A stretch of DNA of 57,041 nt from Bacteroidales bacterium. GTDB lineage: Bacteria > Bacteroidota > Bacteroidia > Bacteroidales > P3. The stretch is from contig JAKSMR010000015.1 in the NCBI GenBank assembly GCA_024400495.1, forward strand, positions 1-57,041. Reading direction: 5' to 3'. The translations under genes and the position numbers were made by a program. Shown here piece after piece: positions 27,622 through 37,797 of this stretch; position 1 is the stretch's first letter; every line of letters starts with the position of its first letter. The notes below the pieces were generated by a model, which was not told the origin of the DNA, ran no database searches, and saw only the letters and a program-made list of their open reading frames with translations.

Positions 27622-28437
27622 CTACCAGTCTTTCTCGATGCGCGAATCAACCTTGCTTTCCAGAGCTTTCTGGTGCTCTTTCATGGTGTTTTTCTCGTTG
27701 TTCTTCACAGCGTTGAGCAGGCGCTCGGCATCTTTCTTCTGCTGATCCTTGGGCTGGTTGGGTTGCTTCTTCTGTTGATCCTTGTTTTGTTGGTCTTTGT
27801 TCTGATTATTCTGATTATTCTGATCTTTGTTTTGCTGGTCTTTATTCTGCTGGTCTTTGTTTTGCTGATCTTTGTTTTGGTCCTGCTTTTGCTGGTCGTT
27901 CTGTCCTCCGCCCTGGTTCTGCTGTTGTTGCTGCTGTTGTTGGGTTTGGGCGAGGAGTTTCTTGGCGTAGGAGAGGTTGTATTTGGTGTCTTTGTTCTTG
28001 GGGTCGGCCTTTAGTGCTTCCTGATAGTTCTTTACCGCCTGCTGGAAGTCTTGCATTCCTCCACCCTGGCCGTCGCGCTCTTTCATTCCTTTTTGGAGAT
28101 GGGCGTTGCCGAGATTGTGATGGGCGTTGTGGCGCTCTCTCTTGGAGAGGGTAGGGGTCTCGAGGGCTTTGCCAAAGCGCTCGGCGGCGCCGGCATAGTT
28201 CCCTTCGCGGTAGAGTGCGTTGCCGAGGTTATACTGCGTCTTGTAGTAGGTAGAGTCCTTGGTGAGGGCTTTGCGGTAGGTGGCTTCGGCGTCGGTATAG
28301 TGCTTCTTGTTGTAGGCTTTGTTGCCGGCTCGGGTCTCTGTACGGACCTCTTTGGCTACTTTCTTCGGTTTCTGCTGTGCGAAGATACTACCGCATAGGG
28401 TGGCGAAAAGGAGGGTGAATATGATCTGCTTTTTCAT
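27622..28437 (-). CDS. batC: BatC: TPR protein with a long low-complexity tail
   Basis: 271 aa from MKKQIIFTLLFATL; an upstream Met would run into batB and lacks a signal peptide. Signal peptide (1-20), then three TPR units at about 37-150 (GNKAYNKKHYTDAEATYRKA, YNLGNALYREGNYAGAAERF). Residues 170-240 are almost only Q, N, D and K, made by iterations of KDQQN encoded by a near-perfect 15-bp repeat that could change length by slippage. BatC is expected in the periplasm beside BatA/BatB. It starts 10 nt after the batB stop. Confidence 0.9.
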   Translation of the reverse strand: MKKQIIFTLLFATLCGSIFAQQKPKKVAKEVRTETRAGNKAYNKKHYTDAEATYRKALTKDSTYYKTQYNLGNALYREGNYAGAAERFGKALETPTLSKRERHNAHHNLGNAHLQKGMKERDGQGGGMQDFQQAVKNYQEALKADPKNKDTKYNLSYAKKLLAQTQQQQQQQQNQGGGQNDQQKQDQNKDQQNKDQQNKDQQNKDQNNQNNQNKDQQNKDQQKKQPNQPKDQQKKDAERLLNAVKNNEKNTMKEHQKALESKVDSRIEKDW

Positions 28438-28447
28438 TGGTTGTCGG

Positions 28448-29500
28448 TTATCGTTTGAGGAGTTTGCCCAGATTGTATTTCTTGTTGCGTTTCTCTGCGA
28501 TGAGCACTTCGGCAAGGAGGCACAGGAGTGCTGCTGCCAGAGGGTACTGGAACCGGCTCTCGTATTCGGAGAAGATAGAGCTGCCGTAGTTCTCTTTCTC
28601 GAGGTGCTCGAGCTGTTTCACGATTTCGTCAATGCCGGCGTTGATGTTGGCGGCACGCACATAGATACCGCCTCCGGCTTGGGCTATGTCCACCAGCATC
28701 TGCTCGTTGAGCTGGGTGGTGACGATGTTGCCTTCGCGGTCGTGCTTGTAGCCGTTGTTCTGTCCGTTGCGATATTCGGGGATGGGTGTTCCTTTGGTCG
28801 TTCCCATGCCAATAGTGTTCACCATCACGCCTTCGGCATAGGCCTCTTTTGCGGCGCCGATGGCATCGTCCTCGTGGTTCTCACCATCAGAGATGATGAT
28901 GATGGTGCGGCTGAGTTTCTTCTCCCATTCGCGGTCGGGGTCGCCGTAGCCGAAGCTCTGCATGGCTGTGTTGATGGCGTCTCCGATAGCTGTTCCTTGA
29001 GCCTGGATCATATTGCAGTCCATCTGGTCGACGAACATCTTTGCGGCGCTATAATCGGTTGTGAGGGGCATCTGGATGAACGAGCTTCCGGCAAAGACCA
29101 CCAGGCTGACGCGGTCGCTGCCCAGCTGGTCGAGCAATGTGCTGACGGCGCGCTGGCTGCGTGCCAGACGGTTGGGGGCGATATCCTCGGCCATCATACT
29201 GTTGCTTACGTCCATGCAGATGGCGATGTCGGCGCCGAGACGCTCTCCCTTGACCATCTTCGTGCCTACCTGCGGGTTGGCGATGGTGATGATGAGGAAC
29301 GCCAAAGCAAGCATCAGCAACGTGAACTTGATGTGTGGGCGTCGGCGCGAGAGTTCGGGCTGCAGCTGCACCAGCAAAGGACTGTCGGCAAACAGCGCCA
29401 ATTTCTTCTTTTTGCGGAAACGGGTCCAGAAGAATATGCCGTATAGCGCAGGAATGACGAGCAGGAAATAGAGATAGGTGATATGTTCGAAATGAATCAT
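28448..29500 (-). CDS. batB: BatB: VWA-domain membrane protein
   Basis: 350 aa. N-terminal membrane segment(s) at about 8-27 and 58-76, a von Willebrand A domain (about 90-290) with the MIDAS motif DVSNS in AICMDVSNSMMAEDI and the TTDYSAA segment, and a C-terminal membrane helix near 320-340. This is the standard BatB layout. It starts 5 nt after the batA stop. The MIDAS residues are intact, so metal-dependent ligand binding is plausible. Confidence 0.93.
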   Translation of the reverse strand: MIHFEHITYLYFLLVIPALYGIFFWTRFRKKKKLALFADSPLLVQLQPELSRRRPHIKFTLLMLALAFLIITIANPQVGTKMVKGERLGADIAICMDVSNSMMAEDIAPNRLARSQRAVSTLLDQLGSDRVSLVVFAGSSFIQMPLTTDYSAAKMFVDQMDCNMIQAQGTAIGDAINTAMQSFGYGDPDREWEKKLSRTIIIISDGENHEDDAIGAAKEAYAEGVMVNTIGMGTTKGTPIPEYRNGQNNGYKHDREGNIVTTQLNEQMLVDIAQAGGGIYVRAANINAGIDEIVKQLEHLEKENYGSSIFSEYESRFQYPLAAALLCLLAEVLIAEKRNKKYNLGKLLKR

Positions 29501-29505
29501 GACGG

Positions 29506-30495
29506 TTAGATCTTAAAGTAGAGGAGTTTGAGAAGCAGCTCAAGGGCGAAGCAGATCAGTCCGAAGAGGAGGAACGGCAGATGTTCGTCCTTGGTCTGGC
29601 TGTAGCGGGTGACGTCGATCTTAGTCTTCTCCATCTGGTCAATCTGGTCGAAGATGGCTTTGAGCGATTTCTTGTTAGTGGAGCGGAAATACTGGCCGTC
29701 TTTGGTGCTTGCAGCCATGCTGGTCAGCAGCGTTTCGTCGATTTCGACAGGAACATTCTGGTAGATCACTCTTCCGAATTGGTCGCGGAAGGGGTAGGGG
29801 GCCATGCCTCTTGTGCCAATGCCGATGGTGTAGAGACGGATGTCGTAGAGCGCGGCAATCTCGGCGGCGGAGAGCGGGTCGACAGAGCCTTGGTTGTTTA
29901 CGCCGTCGGTAAGAAGGATGATGACCTTGCTTTTGGCTTTACTGTCTTTGATGCGGTTGATGGCGGTGGCGAGACCGTCGCCCATGGCGGTACCGTCTTT
30001 GAGGATGCCGCTTTTCAATTTTGCCAGCTGGCCTAGGAGCACGTTGTGGTCGATAGTGAGAGGCACCTGCGTGAATGCTTCGCCCGAGAAGACCACCAGG
30101 CCCATACGGTCATCCTTGCGGCCGTTGATGAACTCGGCTGCCACTTTCTTTGCAGCCTCGAGTCGGTTGGGACGGAAGTCCTCGGCGAGCATACTGCCGC
30201 TGACGTCCATGGCCAGCACGATGTCGATGCCTTCGACTTTCATCTCTTTGCGGCTCAGCTTGCTTTGGGGGCGTGCGAGAGCGATGATGAGGGTTGTTAC
30301 GGCAAGAAGCCTCAGGATATACAACATCGGAACCATCTGTTGGCGGATGGTCTTGCCGGCCTCCTTGAAGGGCGACAGGTCGGAGAAGCGCATGGCCGGA
30401 TGTTGTTTCTTGTATTTCCAGAAATACCATGCCACCAGCATCGGGACGAGCACCAGCAGCAGGAGTATCCAGGGATGTGCGAATGTCAGTCTCAT
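29506..30495 (-). CDS. batA: BatA: VWA-domain membrane protein
   Basis: 329 aa. Two N-terminal membrane segments (about 8-26 and 55-76), VWA domain with intact MIDAS DVSGS in VLAMDVSGSMLAEDF, the VVFSGEAF strand, the LLTDGVNN segment, and a C-terminal helix at about 306-325. The bat products were first linked to aerotolerance in Bacteroides fragilis. Its start overlaps the previous stop by 4 nt (30492-30495), a sign of translational coupling. Confidence 0.94.
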   Translation of the reverse strand: MRLTFAHPWILLLLVLVPMLVAWYFWKYKKQHPAMRFSDLSPFKEAGKTIRQQMVPMLYILRLLAVTTLIIALARPQSKLSRKEMKVEGIDIVLAMDVSGSMLAEDFRPNRLEAAKKVAAEFINGRKDDRMGLVVFSGEAFTQVPLTIDHNVLLGQLAKLKSGILKDGTAMGDGLATAINRIKDSKAKSKVIILLTDGVNNQGSVDPLSAAEIAALYDIRLYTIGIGTRGMAPYPFRDQFGRVIYQNVPVEIDETLLTSMAASTKDGQYFRSTNKKSLKAIFDQIDQMEKTKIDVTRYSQTKDEHLPFLLFGLICFALELLLKLLYFKI

Positions 30496-31481
30496 TCTTT
30501 GGTGGGTTTAGATTCTTGGTTTTCTTTCTCTTGTTGTTCTTTCACTTTGGCGAAGGTCTCTTCAACGAAGCTTTTGGCTTCTTTCATCGACTGGTCGTGC
30601 TCATAGGGCTGAGGCTCGGCTTTGGCGAACTTCACCATGTCGGCGGTACGGAAGAGCCGGCGCAGGTGGTCGAAGCTGTCGTTGGTCTTGTAGGGACTCT
30701 CTTCGAAAGCCTCGAGGGTCTGGTCGGAGGTCATCTCTGTGGAGTCGATGCCCATCTGGGCGCCCATGTATCTTCTTACGATGTCGGTCAGCTCGGTGTG
30801 GTATTCCTTCACCAGCCCGGCCTGCCAGAGCTCTCGTGTGCGTAGCTTCTCGAGGTCGGAGAGTGCCTGCTCGTTGGGTGGCGTGGGAGGTGCCTGGGGT
30901 TTGACGATGATGGGCTCTTTCTTCTTGATCTTCTTGGCAAGGAAGACTGCCAGCCATACGAGGGCGGCGACGACGATGCCGAGGAGAATCCAACGGAAGA
31001 TCTCCCAGAAGGTGTAGGGTTCCTTCATGATGGAGGCGATGTCTTTGATCTCGGCCTTGGTGGTGTCGACGTCGGGGAAATCCTCCACGACGAGGGTGAG
31101 GCTGTCCAGAGTGAAGCAGGGGAGGAGCGTTCCTCCTTGCATGACTTGGACGGAGAGCAGGCCTGTTGAGTGCTCGCCCTCTTCGAACGAGGTCGCAATA
31201 TTGGTCTGGGTCAGGGTGTAGCCTTTGTCGCTTTTGATTGTGTCGACCTTTTGCGAGAGTACCTCGATGTCGTTCCTGCTCAGCTCTTCCTTGGTGGGGA
31301 AGACGACAGAGGGAAGTTCGTTGGCGGAAACCGAGAGCGTGAGGTTGAGCTGGTCGCCGAGGGTGATGACGGCTCTATGCCCGAGGGCGATGCCGGCTGT
31401 GTCCCAGCGGGCATCGAGGTGCTGCCCCATGGTGAGGAAGGAGCAGAGGAGTAGTGCCGTTATGGTGAGAAGTTTTTTCAT
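30492..31481 (-). CDS. Conserved membrane protein of the bat operon
   Basis: 329 aa. Signal peptide (1-19), a periplasmic beta-rich part to about 165, one membrane helix (about 168-190, ending in KKIKKKEP), a proline-rich linker and a cytosolic helical domain (about 215-310). A gene of this layout commonly lies between the DUF58 gene and batA in Bacteroidetes and lacks an established name. The periplasmic part resembles BatD-type domains in general character. It overlaps batA by 4 nt. Confidence 0.75.
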   Translation of the reverse strand: MKKLLTITALLLCSFLTMGQHLDARWDTAGIALGHRAVITLGDQLNLTLSVSANELPSVVFPTKEELSRNDIEVLSQKVDTIKSDKGYTLTQTNIATSFEEGEHSTGLLSVQVMQGGTLLPCFTLDSLTLVVEDFPDVDTTKAEIKDIASIMKEPYTFWEIFRWILLGIVVAALVWLAVFLAKKIKKKEPIIVKPQAPPTPPNEQALSDLEKLRTRELWQAGLVKEYHTELTDIVRRYMGAQMGIDSTEMTSDQTLEAFEESPYKTNDSFDHLRRLFRTADMVKFAKAEPQPYEHDQSMKEAKSFVEETFAKVKEQQEKENQESKPTKE

Positions 31482-31500
31482 TTCCGTTTGGTGTTGTGCG

Positions 31501-32376
31501 TTATTGTCGCATCTTGAATAGTTTGATGAGCGGTTTGGCGAAGTCGTCGCCGGTCTGGATGTCGACGCGGTCGATGCCGTATTTCTTCAGCAATGCCTCG
31601 GTCTTGGCGTTGCGTAGCGCCTGCTGCCGGGCAAACTGCTCGCGGATGGAGGCGGAGGAGGTGTCGATCCATTGGTCGAGCCCAGTCTCGTTGTCGTGCA
31701 TCTTCACCAGCCCGATGTCGGGCAGGCTCTGCTCGTGGCGGTCGGTGATGCGGATGGCCGAGAGGTCGTGCTTCTTGGCGGCGATCTTGAGGGAGTCTTC
31801 CCACAAGCCGTCGTTGTCGGCGAAGTCGCTCAGCACGAAAGCTGTGCTGCGTTTCTTGATGACGTTGGAGAAGTAGCGCAGGGCTTCGTCGAGGTCGGTG
31901 CCGTTGCTCTGGGGCTCGAAGGTGATGAGTTCGCGGATGATTCGCAGGATATGGGTGCTGCCTTTCTTGGGCGGGATGAATTTCTCGATCTGGTCGGAGA
32001 AAAAGATTACGCCTACCTTGTCGTTGTTGGAGATGGCGGAGAAGGCTAGCGTGGCGGCCACTTCGGCGATGAGGTCGCGCTTCAGCTCGCCTTTGGTTCC
32101 GAAGAGGTTTGAACCGCTGACGTCGACAAGCAGCATCACGGTCATCTCGCGCTCCTCTTCGAAGATCTTCACATAGGGGTGGTTGAGACGTGCCGTCACG
32201 TTCCAGTCGATGTTGCGCACATCGTCGCCATACTGATACTCGCGAACCTCGCTGAAGGCCATGCCTCGCCCTTTGAAGGCGCTGTGGTACTCGCCGCTGA
32301 AGAGCTGGCGCGAGAGGCCTTTGGCGCGAATCTCAATCTTGCGCACTCGTTTTAGTATGTCGGTTTCGGTGTTCAA
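31501..32376 (-). CDS. DUF58-family protein of the bat operon
   Basis: 291 aa, cytosolic, with the DUF58 signature YGDDVRNIDWNVTARL around residues 48-63 followed by a VWA-like domain with a MIDAS-type DVSGS in LLVDVSGSNLF. DUF58 proteins are constant partners of MoxR ATPases. It lies 58 nt after moxR and 19 nt before the next gene. Confidence 0.92.
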   Translation of the reverse strand: MNTETDILKRVRKIEIRAKGLSRQLFSGEYHSAFKGRGMAFSEVREYQYGDDVRNIDWNVTARLNHPYVKIFEEEREMTVMLLVDVSGSNLFGTKGELKRDLIAEVAATLAFSAISNNDKVGVIFFSDQIEKFIPPKKGSTHILRIIRELITFEPQSNGTDLDEALRYFSNVIKKRSTAFVLSDFADNDGLWEDSLKIAAKKHDLSAIRITDRHEQSLPDIGLVKMHDNETGLDQWIDTSSASIREQFARQQALRNAKTEALLKKYGIDRVDIQTGDDFAKPLIKLFKMRQ

Positions 32377-32434
32377 AATCTTGAGTTTTTAGTTCTGTTT
32401 CTTTTGTTTCTTGCGCGAATACTAAATCTCTTGA

Positions 32435-33430
<996 letters not shown>

Positions 33431-33546
33431 TGTGTATATGATTTCTTTATATTATTATTCGCGTGTAAGCAACATATAATAACGAGCCGCTATGGTGGTT
33501 TATTGTGTCGTGAGGCTATTTTTTTTCGCTTTAACACGAATTAACA

Positions 33547-34050
33547 CTACATCAGCTGCGTCCGGATGGTGGTTTCGTTCTTGCCGTCGGACGAACGGAG
33601 GATGATCTCTTCGGGCCAGGGTCCGTCGAGTGTCACATTCTGACAACCGGAACGCGCTCCGATGATGATCTCTCCGGGGTGTTTTCTGGCGTAGCTCTCG
33701 ATGGCTTTTTCTACCATGTATGGAGTGACTACTTCTGCTGTTATATGCTTCTCTGTCAGTTCTTTTAAGGCTTCTTTCAAAGGCTTGGAGTTCAGCTTCT
33801 GATAGCGACGGATGTGGTAGCAGTTGCCGTCGCTCTCGATGCTGAGTCTCAGAAAATCTTTCCGGGTTTTCAGGTGCATCTGGATGAGCGCGAAAAGGGC
33901 GTTCTGCTTGCGTCGTTCAGGGCGGCGGAGCGCGCTTTTCGAGTAGTTGCCGTTGTTGGATCTCGTGTATTCTATCCCGTTGACGGAATAGTGGATCACG
34001 TGGTCGATGCTTCCTCTTTGGGAGCGGGTGGTGGGCTTTACTTTTGCCAT
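33547..34050 (-). CDS. Unrecognised basic protein of 167 aa
   Basis: Start chosen at MAKVKPTTRSQRG, since the 24 codons upstream look untranslated. The N-terminal half is rich in Arg and Lys (SALRRPERRKQNALFALIQM), suggesting nucleic-acid or ribosome contact. The C-terminal half is mixed alpha/beta, with GEIIIGARSGCQ. I do not recognise the family. No signal peptide or membrane segment. It is a single-gene unit with a -7 box at 34353-34360, giving an unusually long leader of about 300 nt that contains an 11-bp repeat array. Confidence 0.6.
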   Translation of the reverse strand: MAKVKPTTRSQRGSIDHVIHYSVNGIEYTRSNNGNYSKSALRRPERRKQNALFALIQMHLKTRKDFLRLSIESDGNCYHIRRYQKLNSKPLKEALKELTEKHITAEVVTPYMVEKAIESYARKHPGEIIIGARSGCQNVTLDGPWPEEIILRSSDGKNETTIRTQLM

Positions 34051-34150
34051 AATATGAGTTTTTTTTATTGTTAAACTGAATATGAGTCTCTTGTTTCTTT
34101 CTTTTGCGGTTTCCTGTGGCATAACATACTGATAGCCTATGCTTAACGGC

Positions 34151-34194
34151 TATCAATTCCGTATCAATTCCGAATCAATTCCGTATCAAATCCG
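34151..34194. repeat. 11-bp tandem repeat, family C, locus 1
   Basis: Four contiguous 11-bp units: tatcaattccg twice, aatcaattccg, tatcaaatccg. The reverse-complement family (tacggaattga, ttcggaattga, ttcggatttgg) recurs at 46178-46221. The array would lie inside the 5' leader of the leftward gene if the promoter at 34353-34360 is used. Confidence 0.85.
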
Positions 34195-34352
34195 AACGAA
34201 GTACGGAATTGATGCCTGTCGTCCCTCTGGTAAGGTCCTTGCAAGGTGGTGTCTGAACGTTGATTTAGTGTTTCCGTTCGTGAGGTTCCTTTCTTAGGAA
34301 AGTGCTGCAATTGAAGCGTTTCCTCCGTCGTATCCCTCGTTGTGCGACAATG

Positions 34353-34360
34353 CAAAGATA
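34353..34360 (-). promoter_or_regulatory. -7 box for the 167-aa protein gene
   Basis: On the minus strand it reads TATCTTTG followed by CA, fitting TAnnTTTG. No good -33 element was seen. Confidence 0.55.
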
Positions 34361-34483
34361 CGAAGATTTTCCCGGAAAAAGATCGGCCGGAAGAAAAAGA
34401 TATCAACAAGATATCAGATGCCCGAAAACACCTCCCGGACAAGTTGTCCACAACAATTGTTGAAAAAAATATATAAAAAAGTA

Positions 34484-34513
34484 TTGCTATATAAAATATT
34501 ATTCGTATCTTTG
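34484..34513 (+). promoter_or_regulatory. Strong promoter of the T9SS propeller gene
   Basis: TTG at 34484-34486, a 19-nt AT-rich spacer, and TATCTTTG at 34506-34513. This is a near-ideal Bacteroidetes -33/-7 pair, in keeping with the strong codon bias of the gene it drives. Confidence 0.8.
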
Positions 34514-34566
34514 CTATCTAAAATTATTGCTCAGAATCTAAATATCTAATTAATTAATAAAAACTT

Positions 34567-37500
34567 ATGAAAAGCAAGAAAGTACTTTTTGGCTTAATTG
34601 TTTCGGCTTTTATGGGTCTGGCAGGCTTTGCTAGCGCTCAAACTACAGCCAACTACAACAACTCTCTCAAAGAGATCGGCCCCGATAACATTGCCGGTCG
34701 TGTACGTGCCCTGGTGGTAGACCAGAGCGATCCCACTCACAAAACCCTTTACGCTGGCGGCGTTGCCGGTGGCCTTTACAAGAAGGTTGGTGATGAATTC
34801 ATGTGGAACTATGTTCCCTACACCAAGGACGGTAAGCAGTATACCCTCCCCATCAGCTGCATGGCTCAGTCTGAAGACAACATGATCTACATCGGTACCG
34901 GCGAAGGCTTCGCTACCGGTAAGTTCGCCCACAAGAGCTTCATCGCTCCCGAAGGCGTCGGTCTGATCAAGTTCAACCCCGCTAACGGCGAATTCGCAAC
35001 CGTAGCAGGAACCGAAGGTTGGAAGTACATCAACAACCTCTACACCATCACCCGCAACAACAATATGTATCTCTATGCTGCTACCAACGAAGGTCTCTAT
35101 CGTTGGAAAGTGGCTGCTGGCGCTGCTCTCGGTACTCCCGATACAGTCTTCTCCGAGGCTCCCGTTCAGGATGTTGAGATTATCTCTGGCGACAATATGG
35201 CTTTCTTTACTTCTGGTTCTCACGTTTATAAGATTACCAACGTCCTCAACCCCGCCACCACCAACAAATACACCTGCATCGACACCGTCTGCGCAGCTTT
35301 CGGTAGCGACGCTATCCGTGTTGAGCTTGCTGCCGCCCGTACCAGCAGCCGCACCTATCTCTATGCAATGGTTACCGGCGCCAACGGTCTCCTCGAAGGC
35401 GTCTATCTCACCAACAACCAGCAGGATTGGGTGAAGATCAGCACTCCTACCGTTGTTCCTTTCACCTCCGACAACAACGGCTGGCACAACAGCACCATCT
35501 GCATCAACCCCACCAACTACAGCCAGATCTTCATCGCCGGCGCTACCATCTGGCTCGGCGAAGGCTTCGTTGACGGCGCTACCTACCAGTGGAACAAGGT
35601 CTCCTACTCTGAGGATGAGCTCAACACCGGCAACTACATGGAGTCTGTTTATCCCAACGGCATGTTCCTCCACAGCGGCGTTCACGCTATCGTTCCCACT
35701 ACCGAAATCAGCGAAACCGGCGACACCAACTGGTTCTACTACATCTCCACCGACGGCGGCGTATATCGCACCAGATCCTTCGGCACCTTCGCTTCCTACA
35801 ACAAAGGTCTCAATACCGTTCAGTTCAACGGCGTCTGCGTGGCTCCCGACGGCTCTGTGCTTGGTGGCGCAATGGACAACTCCTGCCCCTTCATCCAGGC
35901 TCGTCTCGACCACAACTTCAACAGCAATTCCCACAGCTGGGAGACCAACAACAACACTGCCAACAACACTTGGTACGATAACGGCTCCACCCTCAACCAC
36001 ATCAGCAACGTGCTTTGGATGGGCAACGGCGGTCAGGTAGAAGCTTCCATGTTCCAGATGGTTCTTCCCCGCAGCCAGCGTGGCCTCTTCTTCTCTGCTA
36101 TGGGTTCCAACTTCACCTTCGTCAGCGACTTCGGCGCTCAGAAAGTAGCTTCCTACGGCCGCGCTTATGGTGACTACTCCGACTACACCAACACCCAGAC
36201 CTGGACCGCTGGCGACGCCTTCCTTGAGAATGGTATCGCTACCGGCTACACCGTTCCTCAGATGGTCCTCTGGGAGACCCTCAACAGCCAGATGCACGAC
36301 TCCACCAAGCTCGTGTTCGACACCCTCGGCTCCTTCACCCGTGGTGGTGTGGTTTACGACCTCACCGACACCTCTGCTCTTCGTCAGCTCGGCGTTGACT
36401 ACGCTAGCCAGCTCGTCCTCCTCCCCGGCGACGTACTTCCCATGTACAGCAGAGCCCACTTCAACTATCCTTTCGACTACACCGTTACCGATAGCCTCGC
36501 AGTTGCCTCTATCCTCGACTACGACCATCCTATCTATGTCCGCAACCCCATCGGAAGCCGTCTCTTCATCTCCGGTAAGAACAGCACCGGCAAGGGTATC
36601 GTTCGTATGACCATCTCCGCTACTGACTATAGCAAGGTTTGGACCGGCGACGACGCAGGTCAGCCCAGCACCATCCACTGGTATGACGTTCTCACCACCC
36701 CCGGTATCTCCGGCCAGAAACAGCAGCAGACCGGCTGCCTCGCAGTCTCCAACGACGGCGATGCCGTATTCGTACACGTGATCGACACCAACGACCGTAG
36801 CTACATCCTCCGCGTCCACAACTTCAACGCTGCTATCGCTTCCGACTACAACACCTACAATAGCCTCCTCAACCACTCCGGTTCCGACTATCCTGGAATG
36901 CCTCGTATCACCATCGTTGACACCATCACCGATGCTAACGGCGACCAGCTCTTCTTCGACCGCACCATCACCTCTATGTTCTTCGACCGTCGCGACGGCC
37001 AGGATCGTCTCCTCATTACCCTCGATGGCGACACCACCACCAACAACGTATATATTATTGAAAACGCAAGCAACCCCGCTACCCGCACCATCACCGGTGC
37101 TGTCGTAAACGGCGGTAAGGCAGTTTACAGCAGCCTCATCGAAAAGACTACCGGCACCATCTATGTTGGTACTTCCAACGGCGTTTACACCTCCACCAAC
37201 CTCACCTCTTGGGAAGAATACGGCGACTTCCGCGGCGTTCCTGTAACCTCCATCCGTCAGCAGATTGCCGAGCTCCCCAGCAAGAGTTACAAGATCCACG
37301 AAGGTATCAACGAAGTTAACTACCTCTTCGCTAAGACAAAATATCCCTATGCTATGTACTTCGGTACCTACGGCCGCGGTATTTTCATGGATATGAAATA
37401 TGTTACCGACACCGTTAACGACATCGTTGCCGATGAACATATGGTTGGTATCACTACCGTTGACAATGGTGACAACCACATCGCTATCTATCCTAACCCC

Positions 37501-37725
37501 GCTACCAACTACGCCAACATCCAGCTCTCCGTTATGAAGGCTTCCAACGCTGTCATCAAGGTTTACGACCTCAGCGGCAAGCTCGTTTATAGCGATAACC
37601 TCGGTCGCGTAGAAGAAGGCGTTTCCAACTACCGTCTCAATGTTGAAGGTCTCCGTCACGGTATGTATCTTATCAACGTGAACTTCGGCAAAGAGTCTGC
37701 TACTTCCAAACTTATCGTAAAATAA
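34567..37725 (+). CDS. T9SS-exported beta-propeller (sortilin/VPS10-like) surface protein
   Basis: 1052 aa. Signal peptide (1-24, ending ASAQ), then GPDNIAGRVRALVVDQSDP and TLYAGGVAGGLYKK, the hallmark start of Bacteroidetes glycosyl-hydrolase-like or VPS10-like propeller proteins. Repeated blade motifs continue through most of the protein (YIGTGEGF, YYISTDGGVYRT, IYVGTSNGVYTS). The last 75 residues are a T9SS domain (YPNPATNYANIQL, GMYLINV). No catalytic motif is evident. Codons are strongly biased to AAC, GGC, ACC, CTC and GAC, well beyond its neighbours, and it has a near-consensus promoter, so I infer a very abundant surface or secreted protein. Confidence 0.87.
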   Translation: MKSKKVLFGLIVSAFMGLAGFASAQTTANYNNSLKEIGPDNIAGRVRALVVDQSDPTHKTLYAGGVAGGLYKKVGDEFMWNYVPYTKDGKQYTLPISCMAQSEDNMIYIGTGEGFATGKFAHKSFIAPEGVGLIKFNPANGEFATVAGTEGWKYINNLYTITRNNNMYLYAATNEGLYRWKVAAGAALGTPDTVFSEAPVQDVEIISGDNMAFFTSGSHVYKITNVLNPATTNKYTCIDTVCAAFGSDAIRVELAAARTSSRTYLYAMVTGANGLLEGVYLTNNQQDWVKISTPTVVPFTSDNNGWHNSTICINPTNYSQIFIAGATIWLGEGFVDGATYQWNKVSYSEDELNTGNYMESVYPNGMFLHSGVHAIVPTTEISETGDTNWFYYISTDGGVYRTRSFGTFASYNKGLNTVQFNGVCVAPDGSVLGGAMDNSCPFIQARLDHNFNSNSHSWETNNNTANNTWYDNGSTLNHISNVLWMGNGGQVEASMFQMVLPRSQRGLFFSAMGSNFTFVSDFGAQKVASYGRAYGDYSDYTNTQTWTAGDAFLENGIATGYTVPQMVLWETLNSQMHDSTKLVFDTLGSFTRGGVVYDLTDTSALRQLGVDYASQLVLLPGDVLPMYSRAHFNYPFDYTVTDSLAVASILDYDHPIYVRNPIGSRLFISGKNSTGKGIVRMTISATDYSKVWTGDDAGQPSTIHWYDVLTTPGISGQKQQQTGCLAVSNDGDAVFVHVIDTNDRSYILRVHNFNAAIASDYNTYNSLLNHSGSDYPGMPRITIVDTITDANGDQLFFDRTITSMFFDRRDGQDRLLITLDGDTTTNNVYIIENASNPATRTITGAVVNGGKAVYSSLIEKTTGTIYVGTSNGVYTSTNLTSWEEYGDFRGVPVTSIRQQIAELPSKSYKIHEGINEVNYLFAKTKYPYAMYFGTYGRGIFMDMKYVTDTVNDIVADEHMVGITTVDNGDNHIAIYPNPATNYANIQLSVMKASNAVIKVYDLSGKLVYSDNLGRVEEGVSNYRLNVEGLRHGMYLINVNFGKESATSKLIVK

Positions 37726-37743
37726 GATTAATTAGATAACTGA

Positions 37744-37780
37744 AGAGGTACGGACTTGCAAAAGTCAGTACCTCTTTTTT
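37744..37780 (+). terminator. Intrinsic terminator after the propeller gene
   Basis: Stem AGAGGTAC-g-GACT / AGTC-a-GTACCTCT with a TGCAAA loop, followed by six Ts. It separates the highly expressed gene from tyrS, whose start is only 18 nt beyond the T tract. Confidence 0.9.
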
Positions 37781-37797
37781 ATAATAGTTCGTTTATT

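Larger units (their letters stand above)
34051..34566. other. Divergent intergenic region
   Basis: Holds no gene. It carries the 11-bp repeats at 34151-34194, the leftward -7 box at 34353-34360 and the rightward promoter near 34484-34513. Confidence 0.6.

Noticed and set aside
34594-37659. 1021-codon open frame antisense to the propeller gene
   Set aside because: It mirrors the sense gene and results from its extreme codon bias. Its translation has no signal peptide, domain or plausible composition.
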